Source of the DNA: Micromonospora sp. C31
Lineage (GTDB): Bacteria > Actinomycetota > Actinomycetes > Mycobacteriales > Micromonosporaceae
Reading direction: 5' to 3'
Assembly: GCF_018070575.1 (NCBI RefSeq)
Contig: NZ_JAGPXN010000001.1
Span: 930,001-994,000 of the forward strand
Length of the DNA stretch: 64,000 nucleotides
Shown here one piece after another: positions 26,294 through 33,732 of the stretch. Made by a program: the position numbers and the translations under genes. The number at the start of each line of letters is the position of its first letter. The stretch's first letter is position 1. The notes below the pieces were generated by a model, which did no database searches, was not told the DNA's origin, and was given only the letters and a program-made list of their open reading frames with translations.

Positions 26294-26971
26294 GGCCCGC
26301 TTCAGCCAGGGGGTCAGCAGCCGTCCCGCGCCGGCCAGGGCCAGGTCGAGCACCAGGGCGAGCAGCACGCAGAGCAGCGTCCCCGTCATGATCTGGGCCT
26401 TGTAGAAGTTGTTCTGGAAGCCGGCGAAGATGAGCTGCCCGAGACCGCCGCGCCCGATCACCACGCCCACGGTCACCAGGGCGACCGTGGAGACGGTGGC
26501 CAGCCGCAGCCCGGTGAGGATGCCCGGCAGGGCCAGCGGCAACTCGACCCGCAACAGTCGGTCCCAGCGGCCGTACCCCATCCCCTCGGCCGCCTCGCGG
26601 ACCTCGGGGGGCACCTGGTTGAGCCCAGCGACGGCGTTGCGGACGATCACCAGCAGCGCGTAGAGGACCACCACACTGAGCGCGGTCAGCGCGCCGATGC
26701 CGAGGTAGGGGGCGATGAACGCGAAGAGCGCCAGCGACGGCACCGTGTAGAGCACCCCGGTGAGGGCCATGACCGGCCCGGCGAGCGAGCGGTACCAGTA
26801 CGCTGCCACCGCCAGCGGCAGCGCGATCAGGGCGGCGATCAGCACCGCGCGTACGGTCAGCGAGGCGTGCTCACGCACGGCCGCGAGGATCGTGTCAGAG
26901 TTGTCCCGCACGTACTGCCAGGAGAACCAGGGGTTACCCGGGTCGGCCCGGTAGCTCAGGCGGAAGGACAT
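26288..26971 (-). CDS. Osmoprotectant ABC transporter permease, second copy
   Basis: A 227-residue OpuB/ProW-type permease with about five to six membrane helices and the ATPase-docking loop at REAAEGMGYGRWDRLLRVELPLALP. It is about 40% alike by eye to the downstream permease, so the transporter probably uses a heterodimeric channel. The ATG at 26971 lies six bases after a TAACGT -10 element, consistent with a leaderless message. The divergent ATPase gene starts only two bases away at 26974, so this promoter lies inside the ATPase coding sequence. The gene end overlaps the 59-bp repeat array. Confidence 0.9.
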   Translation of the reverse strand: MSFRLSYRADPGNPWFSWQYVRDNSDTILAAVREHASLTVRAVLIAALIALPLAVAAYWYRSLAGPVMALTGVLYTVPSLALFAFIAPYLGIGALTALSVVVLYALLVIVRNAVAGLNQVPPEVREAAEGMGYGRWDRLLRVELPLALPGILTGLRLATVSTVALVTVGVVIGRGGLGQLIFAGFQNNFYKAQIMTGTLLCVLLALVLDLALAGAGRLLTPWLKRAR

Positions 26972-26973
26972 GT

Positions 26974-27975
<1,002 letters not shown>

Positions 27976-28017
27976 GGGACGACCGGGTCCGGCCCGGAGC
28001 GGCGAGAGGCGGCCCGG

Positions 28018-28515
28018 TCAGGCGCGGCCGCCGAGGCTGGCGGTGCCGATGATCCAGCCGGCGAGGAAGCCGTACGTCGCGCCGGCGCCGCCCGCCTGGA
28101 TCGCCGTGAGCACCGACGGTTCCGGGCCGAGGACGGCGGCGAGCAGCGAGGCGAAGCCGCTGGCCAGGACGTAAGCGGCCCAGCCGGAGAAGAACTGCGT
28201 CTGCGACCCCTGCACCCGGGCGACCTGCGAGGCGGGCAGCAGGTAGAGGAAGATCGCCGCGAAGATGACCAGCAGGACGGCCCGCAGGTTCGCCACGAAC
28301 AGGCCGCCGGTGGCCCCGTTGCCGCTGAAGTGCCACGCCGGCCAGGAGAGCAGTTGCAGGTACCAGCCGCCGGCGGAGTTCGGGTCGGTGCCGGCGGCCC
28401 AGCCGACGTACGCCGGACTGCCGCAGACCGCGACCAGGAGGAGGGCCGCGAGCGCGCCCGTGCCCGCCGCCGTCCCGTAGCGACCGCCGGTCCGTGACGG
28501 GTTGGTGAGCGCCAT
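28018..28515 (-). CDS. Small integral membrane protein of unknown function
   Basis: A 165-residue protein with about four hydrophobic segments (around 16-34, 75-95, 108-126 and 135-158), Gly/Ala-rich. The loop between the first two contains several tryptophans (GWYLQLLSWPAWHF). No catalytic motif or family is recognised. It converges with the ATPase gene and has no clear partner; the next gene upstream starts at 28884. Confidence 0.65.
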   Translation of the reverse strand: MALTNPSRTGGRYGTAAGTGALAALLLVAVCGSPAYVGWAAGTDPNSAGGWYLQLLSWPAWHFSGNGATGGLFVANLRAVLLVIFAAIFLYLLPASQVARVQGSQTQFFSGWAAYVLASGFASLLAAVLGPEPSVLTAIQAGGAGATYGFLAGWIIGTASLGGRA

Positions 28516-28575
28516 GATCGGATCAGTTCCCGGCGGACCGCGGGAGACAAACCTGCCCGGGGCCGGCGGTCCCCG

Positions 28576-28884
28576 TCACCGGTGCTTCATCAGGTAGTCG
28601 ATGAACGCGGCCCGCAGCAGCGGCGCCGACTCCCCGTAACCGTGCCCGGTCAGCTGCCGCCACAGCGCCGCGGCCTCGTCGATCGTCGGCCCGACGGAGT
28701 TGGGCGCGCCGTCGAGGACGGCGGCCTCGTCCGCGTTCGGCAGGTGCCGCAGCACGGACCAGAAGAAGCGCACGTCGCGGCGCTCCCGGGCGACCGCGAA
28801 CGCCCGCTCCCGCAGCTCCTCGGTGGACAGCGCGTCGAGTTCCTCGAACGACGGGCCGGCGGAGGTCGATGGTGTGTCGGTCAT
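28576..28884 (-). CDS. Conserved small acidic protein of unknown function
   Basis: A 102-residue soluble protein, helical and acidic in its first half (SFEELDALSTEELRERAF). It has a central VRFFWSVLRHLPNADEAA and a C-terminal helix ending in FIDYLMKHR. I know of no function. ATG 28884 was chosen over the upstream TTG/ATC frame because a TAGGCT -10 element lies seven bases before it. Codon use is like its neighbours. Confidence 0.65.
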   Translation of the reverse strand: MTDTPSTSAGPSFEELDALSTEELRERAFAVARERRDVRFFWSVLRHLPNADEAAVLDGAPNSVGPTIDEAAALWRQLTGHGYGESAPLLRAAFIDYLMKHR

Positions 28885-28891
28885 GCCGCCG

Positions 28892-28897
28892 AGCCTA
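28892..28897 (-). promoter_or_regulatory. -10 element just upstream of the 28884 start
   Basis: TAGGCT on the minus strand, seven bases before the ATG at 28884. The spacing suits a leaderless or near-leaderless message. Confidence 0.4.
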
Positions 28898-28938
28898 ACC
28901 GGCGAGATCACTCCCGGCTCGGTGGACGCGGTGCCGGC

Positions 28939-30153
28939 TCACCGCTCGCCGGCGTCCCACCGGCGTGGGCCGCTCTCCCAGCCCGGGTCGCTCCAGGGGT
29001 CCACGGGGCTCTCCGAGGAGCGCCTCGGCACGGCGGGCGGCCAGTCGCCGACCGGGTGCCCCGGGGACGCCGTCCAGCCCGCGCCGATCCGGGCGTCCCC
29101 CACGGGAACCGGTTCCGCCGCCGCCCCGGCCGCCGGCCGTCCGTACGCCTCGACGAGCCGGGTGGCCAGCAGCCCGACGCCGAGCACCGCCGCGCCGACC
29201 GCCCATCGGCTCACCGTCCAGCCCCGTTCCCCCGCGTACGCCAGGAAGACCGTGACCAGGCAGACCGCCAGCAGGGTGCCGAAGACGCCGCCCCGCCGGC
29301 CGAAGGCGCTGGTGCCGGCGAGCAGTGCCAGACCGACCGCGAGCACCGTCCAGTCCAGCCCCGGGTCCGGCGCGACCGGGGCGGTGTCCCGGCTGGCGGT
29401 GAGCATGCCGGCCAGCGCGGCCAGCACCGTGGAGCCGACGAGCGCGCCGGAGGTGACCACCGCCGCCACCGCGCCCCGGCGGCGGGCCGGGTCCACGACC
29501 GGGCGGAACCGGCCGACCACCCGGCGGACGGCCCGCACCGAGCCGAACAGGCCGCCGAGCACCGCGACCGCCGCGAACCCCACGAAGAGGTGCAGGGCGC
29601 CGCGCTCCGGGTCGTAGTCCCCCTGCGGCAGGACCGCCGCGGAACGCTGTTCGACGTACACGACCACCCCGGCCGCGCCGGCGAGGGACGCGGCCCAGCC
29701 GGGGACGTGCAGCACCACCACGACCAGCGCCAGGGCGAGCCCGCCCAGCGCGGCGACCAGCAGGGCCGGGCCGGCGGCGGCGCTGACTCCCCGGTCGCCC
29801 TGCTCGGCCACGTGCAGCGCGGCGGCGACCGCCACGGGGCCGACGGCCAGGTTCACCGCGGCGGTACGCAGGGTCAGCCCGGCGGCCAGCGCGAGCAGCC
29901 CGAGCACGACGGCGTCGAGGAGCAGGGAGCGCAGCCCGCCACCGCGCAGCGCGGCCGGGTCCTCCGCCCAGAGCAGGTACGTGAGGAAGCCCAGCCCGAT
30001 CAGGAGCAGCAACTCCCAGAGGACGTGCACGGAGAACCGGTCGCGGCCGGGCTCGCCGTGCGCGGGGTCGTCGAAGACGTTCTCCAGGACGGAGGCGGGG
30101 ATGCCGGACGAGGGCTCGGGGGACGACTCACGCCCCGGTTCGTCGTACCGCAT
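28939..30153 (-). CDS. Multi-pass membrane protein resembling sugar ABC permeases
   Basis: A 404-residue protein with about eight to nine membrane helices between residues 45 and 320. Segments such as AAVNLAVGPVAVAAALHVAEQ and the alternating Gly/Ala-rich helices resemble the core of RbsC-type (BPD_transp_2) permeases, but the ATPase-docking loop is not clear and no ATPase or binding protein is adjacent. The C-terminal 70 residues are hydrophilic and Pro/Trp-rich. It may be a diverged permease with another role. ATG 30153 has GGGAGG upstream. Confidence 0.65.
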   Translation of the reverse strand: MRYDEPGRESSPEPSSGIPASVLENVFDDPAHGEPGRDRFSVHVLWELLLLIGLGFLTYLLWAEDPAALRGGGLRSLLLDAVVLGLLALAAGLTLRTAAVNLAVGPVAVAAALHVAEQGDRGVSAAAGPALLVAALGGLALALVVVVLHVPGWAASLAGAAGVVVYVEQRSAAVLPQGDYDPERGALHLFVGFAAVAVLGGLFGSVRAVRRVVGRFRPVVDPARRRGAVAAVVTSGALVGSTVLAALAGMLTASRDTAPVAPDPGLDWTVLAVGLALLAGTSAFGRRGGVFGTLLAVCLVTVFLAYAGERGWTVSRWAVGAAVLGVGLLATRLVEAYGRPAAGAAAEPVPVGDARIGAGWTASPGHPVGDWPPAVPRRSSESPVDPWSDPGWESGPRRWDAGER

Positions 30154-30275
30154 GACGCCGCCTCCCACGTGGCCGCCCGTACAGCCGGGTCCGACGCGCG
30201 GGCGGACCGGGGCGGCGTTGCTCTCCGGTCGCAGGCACCGTACCCGCGTGCAAGGCCGGGCGTAACCCCCCGGGA

Positions 30276-30818
30276 TCAGCCTCGGTTGGGGCGGCCCTCC
30301 CGCCCGCCGGGCTCGCGGTCCTCGTCGTCCTCCTGCTCGGGGACCCGGCAGGAGCGCTCCAGCCAGAGCGCCGCCACCACCAGCGCCAGCGCGGCGAGCA
30401 GGCCGGCGCCCGCGATCGGCCGGTCGTCCATCGCGGCGTCGGTGCGCTCCACGAAGAGCCAGCCGGTCAGCCCGGCGTAGAAGCCGACGAAGATCGCGCC
30501 GGCCAGCGCCGACGCCTTGGCCAGCACCACGAACCGGGCCACCAGCAGCGGGTTGACCGGGTCGCGGCCCGGCCGGCGCTCGATGCGCCCCCGGGTGTTC
30601 ACGGCGGCGTACGCCTCCAGCACGGCCAGCGCGGCGAGGGTGACCACCGGCAGCCAGGGCAGCTCCGGCAGGTAGTCGTAGTAGAGGGCGCTGATCAGCA
30701 ACCACGCCACCGCGGCGGCGGCGAGGGCGGCCACCAGCAGGGTGGAGATCCGGGTGGGACCCATCCGGGACCGCTCGGGGCCCGTCCCGCCGGGTCGTGG
30801 GGACTGCGCCTGCGTCAT
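30276..30818 (-). CDS. DUF3180 membrane protein, Rv3605c-like
   Basis: A 180-residue membrane protein with four helices (about 24-45, 55-75, 98-120 and 132-152) and a charged, acidic then basic C-terminal tail. The pattern PTRISTLLVAAL at the start and ALYYDYLPELPWLPVVTL fit the actinobacterial DUF3180 family. It follows folK after 19 bases, exactly as Rv3605c follows folK in M. tuberculosis, so it is probably part of the folate operon transcript. Its function is unknown. The start could be ATG 30818 or the internal Met19. Confidence 0.82.
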   Translation of the reverse strand: MTQAQSPRPGGTGPERSRMGPTRISTLLVAALAAAAVAWLLISALYYDYLPELPWLPVVTLAALAVLEAYAAVNTRGRIERRPGRDPVNPLLVARFVVLAKASALAGAIFVGFYAGLTGWLFVERTDAAMDDRPIAGAGLLAALALVVAALWLERSCRVPEQEDDEDREPGGREGRPNRG

Positions 30819-30837
30819 GCCGGCCGGATCCGCTGGG

Positions 30838-31365
30838 TCATGCCGTCGACTCTATCGCCAAGTCCGGCCGGGGGCGCAGATCCAACGCGTCGTCGGCCGT
30901 GGGGCGGGTGTTGAGCAGGTCGGTCAGCCAACCGTGCCCGGGCAGCCGCCCGTACGGCTGGAGATCGATCCACGGTCGCAGCACGAAGGCCCGCAGGTGG
31001 GCCCGGGGGTGCGGCAGGGTCAGCTCGGGGTCGTCGCTGAGCACCGGCTCGTCGCCGTCGGTCCACACCGCGATGACGTCCACGTCCAGGGTCCGTGGCC
31101 CGAAGCGCCGCTGCGGGTCGCGGGTCCGTCCGGCGGCGCGCTCCGCCGCCCGGGCCCGCTCCAGCCAGTCGTACGGGTTCGCCGTCAGGTCCTCGGCGAG
31201 CAGCACGGCGTTCAGGTACGCGGGCTGGTCCGCGTCCCCCCACGGTGGAGTCTCGTAGACACCGGAGACCAGCAGCACACTGTCGCCGAACGTCGCGACG
31301 GCGCAGCGCAGGTGGGCCAGCCGGTCGCCGAGGTTGCTGCCGAGGGAGAGGACGGCGCGGGTCAC
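30838..31365 (-). CDS. folK: 2-amino-4-hydroxy-6-hydroxymethyldihydropteridine diphosphokinase
   Basis: FolK transfers pyrophosphate from ATP to the pterin in folate synthesis. The 175-residue product shows SLGSNLGDR at the N-terminus, the substrate-binding YETPPWG and the metal-binding FGPRTLDVDVI with the following LPHPRAHLRAFVL. The GTG at 31365 overlaps the folB stop by four bases, so folP, folB and folK are chained by overlaps. Confidence 0.96.
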   Translation of the reverse strand: MTRAVLSLGSNLGDRLAHLRCAVATFGDSVLLVSGVYETPPWGDADQPAYLNAVLLAEDLTANPYDWLERARAAERAAGRTRDPQRRFGPRTLDVDVIAVWTDGDEPVLSDDPELTLPHPRAHLRAFVLRPWIDLQPYGRLPGHGWLTDLLNTRPTADDALDLRPRPDLAIESTA

Positions 31366-31727
31366 CGGTCCCGCCGCCGGGTCATGGTGACGGCCACGTC
31401 GGTGAAGGCGTGCGGGACGGGCGCCTCCGGCTTGTGCACGGTGACCGTGGCGACCTCGACCCGGGGGTCGGCCAGGCAGACCGCCAGCAGCCGGTCGGCG
31501 AGCGTCTCGATCAGGTTGACCGGCTCGCCGGTCACCACCGCGACCAGCCGCTCGGCGAGTTCGCCGTAGTGGACGGTGTCGCCCACCTCGTCGGAGCGGG
31601 CCGCCGGGGCGAGGTCCAGCTCCAGGACGGCGTCGACGACGAAGTCCTGCCCCCGCTCGCGCTCGAAGTCGTACACCCCGTGCCGGCCGTGCGCCCGCAG
31701 GCCGGTCAGCTGGATCCGGTCGGTCAT
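31362..31727 (-). CDS. folB: Dihydroneopterin aldolase
   Basis: FolB cleaves dihydroneopterin to the hydroxymethyl pterin and glycolaldehyde. The 121-residue protein has the typical GLRAHGRHGVYDFER start (active-site region), NLIETLADRL with the conserved Glu, and VTVHKPEAPVP with the catalytic Lys. The start ATG 31727 overlaps folP by four bases and its end overlaps folK by four bases. Confidence 0.95.
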   Translation of the reverse strand: MTDRIQLTGLRAHGRHGVYDFERERGQDFVVDAVLELDLAPAARSDEVGDTVHYGELAERLVAVVTGEPVNLIETLADRLLAVCLADPRVEVATVTVHKPEAPVPHAFTDVAVTMTRRRDR

Positions 31728-32644
31728 CGGTCTCCTCCGTGCTCGGCGGTGCGGTCCGGCCGGCCGGCGCTCGCGTGGGTCGGCCGGGCCCCGCCCGTGG
31801 CGGCGGGTGCCAGGCAGGGCCCGCCGGTGGCCTGCCAGACGGCGAGGGCGTCCACGGTCGCCCGGACGTCGTGCACGCGAACCCCCCAGGCGCCGGCCGC
31901 CACCGCGAGCAGGCTGGTGGCGACGGTGGCCACGTCGCGTTCGTCCGTGGGGCGGGGGGTGCCGTCCGGGCCGGCCAGCAGCCGCCCCAGGTAGGACTTG
32001 CGGCTGGACGCGAAGAGCAGCGGGAAGCCGAGGTCCAGCAGTTCGGACAGGCGGGTGCTCAACTCCCAGTTGTGCGCGGCCGTCTTGGCGAAGCCCAGCC
32101 CGGGGTCGACGACGATGCGGTCGGCGGCGACCCCGGCCCGCAGGGCCTCGTCGACACGGCGACCCAGCTCGGCGCGTACGTCGGCGACCACGTCGGCGTA
32201 GCGGGCCAACTCCCCCATCTCGCGGGAGTGGCCCCGCCAGTGCATGAGCACCCAGGGGCAGCCGGCGTCGCGCACCACGCGGGCCATGTCGGGGTCGGCG
32301 AGGCCGCCGGAGACGTCGTTGACCACCGCCGCGCCGGCGGCGAGGGCCGCCTCGGCGACCCGCGCGCGGGTGGTGTCGATGCTGATCGGCACGCCGGCCG
32401 CGGTCAGCTCCCGGATGACGGGGACCACCCGGGCCGTCTCGGTCGCCGCGTCGACGCGGTCGGAGCCGGGCCGGGTGGACTCGCCGCCGACATCCACCAG
32501 GTGGGCGCCCTCGGCCCGCAGCCGCACGCCGTGTCCGACGGCGGCGTCGAGGTCGGCGTACCGTCCGCCGTCGGAGAAGGAGTCGGGCGTGACGTTGAGG
32601 ACGCCCATCACCACCGGGGCCGGGGCCCGTACCAGATCGGTCAC
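31724..32644 (-). CDS. folP: Dihydropteroate synthase
   Basis: FolP condenses hydroxymethyl pterin pyrophosphate with p-aminobenzoate and is the sulfonamide target. The 306-residue TIM-barrel protein has GVLNVTPDSFSDGG, GGESTRPGS, SIDTTRARV, VNDVSGG, DPGLGFAK and ASSRKSYLG. The C-terminus is longer than the core by about 30 disordered residues. GTG 32644 follows a TACCGT -10 element by six bases and lacks a ribosome-binding site, so the operon message is probably leaderless. In M. tuberculosis folE lies immediately upstream; here about 13 kb carrying a secretion-like module separates them. Confidence 0.96.
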   Translation of the reverse strand: MTDLVRAPAPVVMGVLNVTPDSFSDGGRYADLDAAVGHGVRLRAEGAHLVDVGGESTRPGSDRVDAATETARVVPVIRELTAAGVPISIDTTRARVAEAALAAGAAVVNDVSGGLADPDMARVVRDAGCPWVLMHWRGHSREMGELARYADVVADVRAELGRRVDEALRAGVAADRIVVDPGLGFAKTAAHNWELSTRLSELLDLGFPLLFASSRKSYLGRLLAGPDGTPRPTDERDVATVATSLLAVAAGAWGVRVHDVRATVDALAVWQATGGPCLAPAATGGARPTHASAGRPDRTAEHGGDR

Positions 32645-32650
32645 GGCTTG

Positions 32651-32656
32651 ACGGTA
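32651..32656 (-). promoter_or_regulatory. -10 element of a leaderless folP operon message
   Basis: TACCGT on the minus strand, six bases, then the GTG of folP at 32644. Confidence 0.5.
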
Positions 32657-32697
32657 CCGGTCGACCGCAGCGCCCCGAGCGGCCCGGGTCGAGGGCG

Positions 32698-32727
32698 GTG
32701 ACATGCGCATTCGAACAGGTGTACGAT
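32698..32727 (+). promoter_or_regulatory. Promoter of the type IV secretion-like operon
   Basis: GTGACA at 32698-32703 (5 of 6 to TTGACA) and TACGAT at 32722-32727 are separated by 18 bases. The -10 is overlapped by a LexA box, so the promoter would be silent until DNA damage. Predicted transcription start is near 32734. Confidence 0.65.
32711..32726. promoter_or_regulatory. LexA binding site (SOS box)
   Basis: TCGAACAGGTGTACGA matches the actinobacterial SOS box TCGAAC-N4-GTTCGA at 11 of the 12 defined positions. It is very close to the M. tuberculosis recA box as I recall it. It lies on the -10 element of the plus-strand promoter and 67 bases upstream of folP. Confidence 0.7.
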
Positions 32728-32988
32728 CGGTCGCCTGCGCCGAATCGGGCAGAGTCCTCGCGGCTTGTCGCAAACAGTGGGTGCCCGTACGCTTTGGAAC
32801 TGCCCGGCATCGAGATGGCGAAGCCCGGAGGGAGGGGCCAAAGCGGGAAAATCCGCCCAAAGCTCACCACCCTCCGTGGTGGGTAACGAACGCAGGGTCG
32901 CCGACGCTGCGCACAGGGAGCACCGTTCCCGCCAGACATGCCTACTGCACCACCGCGGCGCCGCCGGCCGCGACTTGGGGAGGTTCCA

Positions 32989-33303
32989 GTGATCGCCATC
33001 GAGCTGATGGAGACGGCGACGTCCGCCGCCGCCCACACGCTCTCCGCTCTGGCGGCGACTCCACTCGCCGAGCCCGCACCCAAGGGCATCGACACCGAGG
33101 GTGTCGTCACGTTCTTCGCCAGCAAGATCGCACCGATCCTGCTGGCCGTGCTGGGCGTCATCTTCATCGGACGGGCCAGCCGGGGTGAGATCTCCAAGGT
33201 CCTCACCAGCTCGGCGATCGCGATCGTCGGGCTCGCCTTCATCGCCGGAGCCGCCACACTCTTCTTCATCGGCGACTACCTGATCGACCTGATCTTCGAA
33301 TAG
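32989..33303 (+). CDS. Small membrane protein, VirB2/TrbC pilin-like
   Basis: A 104-residue protein with two hydrophobic helices (about 46-62 and 72-97) joined by a short positively charged loop (GRASRGEISK), preceded by an Ala-rich N-terminal stretch. This size and hairpin layout are those of VirB2/TrbC pilins, although sequence similarity is too low to be certain. It is the first gene of the secretion-like operon. GTG 32989 has a strong GGGGAGG six bases upstream; an in-frame ATG at 32938 would add 17 Arg/Pro-rich residues. A VirB3-like gene follows after 13 bases. Confidence 0.7.
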   Translation: MIAIELMETATSAAAHTLSALAATPLAEPAPKGIDTEGVVTFFASKIAPILLAVLGVIFIGRASRGEISKVLTSSAIAIVGLAFIAGAATLFFIGDYLIDLIFE

Positions 33304-33316
33304 GCGCGGGCACGAG

Positions 33317-33679
33317 ATGCGGCTGCGCACCGACGACGACATCTACCGGGCTCGCCTGGTCTACCTCGGGCCGCCCGGCTACACCCTTCCCGTCCACCTG
33401 CCGTACGCCCAGTACGGGCTGTTCATGCTGCTCGTCCCCCTCTACATGTTCATCCACTGGCTGTTCACGTTGCAGGTCGAGCTCTTCCCCGCCTGGGAGA
33501 TCGCCCTCGCCATCGTGAGCACCTCGTTCATCTTCCGGTACGTCGACCCGGACCGGCCCGCGCGCATGGTGATCCGCACCGCGCTGACCGACTGGCGGCG
33601 GACCCGGGAGCCGGCCGCGGAGCAGCGGGACCCCCGCCTGGTCGGCAGTCGGATCAGGATCCGGGAGGAACTGGCATGA
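33317..33679 (+). CDS. VirB3/PrgI-like membrane protein
   Basis: A 120-residue protein with two closely spaced membrane helices (about 35-52 and 57-75) near its middle and charged ends. The order small pilin, two-helix protein, VirB4 ATPase is the standard order in type IV secretion systems, where VirB3 (PrgI/TcpE in Gram-positive systems) sits in the inner membrane and works with VirB4. Start ATG 33317. Its stop overlaps the ATG of an 18-codon frame that leads into the ATPase gene. Confidence 0.7.
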   Translation: MRLRTDDDIYRARLVYLGPPGYTLPVHLPYAQYGLFMLLVPLYMFIHWLFTLQVELFPAWEIALAIVSTSFIFRYVDPDRPARMVIRTALTDWRRTREPAAEQRDPRLVGSRIRIREELA

Positions 33680-33732
33680 CCGGTCGCACCCCGACCAGGC
33701 AGTCGAACGACGCGGATGAGGCGGTCGCATGA
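33676..33732 (+). CDS. Candidate 18-residue linking ORF before the VirB4-like gene
   Basis: ATG 33676 overlaps the stop of the VirB3-like gene (ATGA). The frame then reads 18 codons (MTGRTPTRQSNDADEAVA), and its TGA at 33730-33732 overlaps the ATG of the ATPase gene (ATGA again). A GGGAGGAAC ribosome-binding site precedes it. It may be a real small peptide or simply a device that carries ribosomes to the next gene. No similarity is recognised. Confidence 0.35.
   Translation: MTGRTPTRQSNDADEAVA

Larger units (their letters stand above)
32645..32988. other. Divergent regulatory region and leader of the secretion-like operon
   Basis: These 344 bases hold the leaderless folP promoter (minus strand), an SOS-box-covered promoter on the plus strand, and about 255 bases of predicted untranslated leader. 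The leader shows possible hairpins near 32847-32860 (GCGG/CCGC) and 32868-32883 (CACCAC/GTGGTG), with CCAAAGC repeated on both sides of the first. No known riboswitch was recognised. Confidence 0.5.

Noticed and set aside
32735..32988. Known riboswitch (c-di-GMP-I, c-di-AMP, cobalamin) in the secretion-operon leader
   Set aside because: Compared by eye with the consensus cores. Only a loose CAAAGC similarity to c-di-GMP-I was seen and the required joints are missing.
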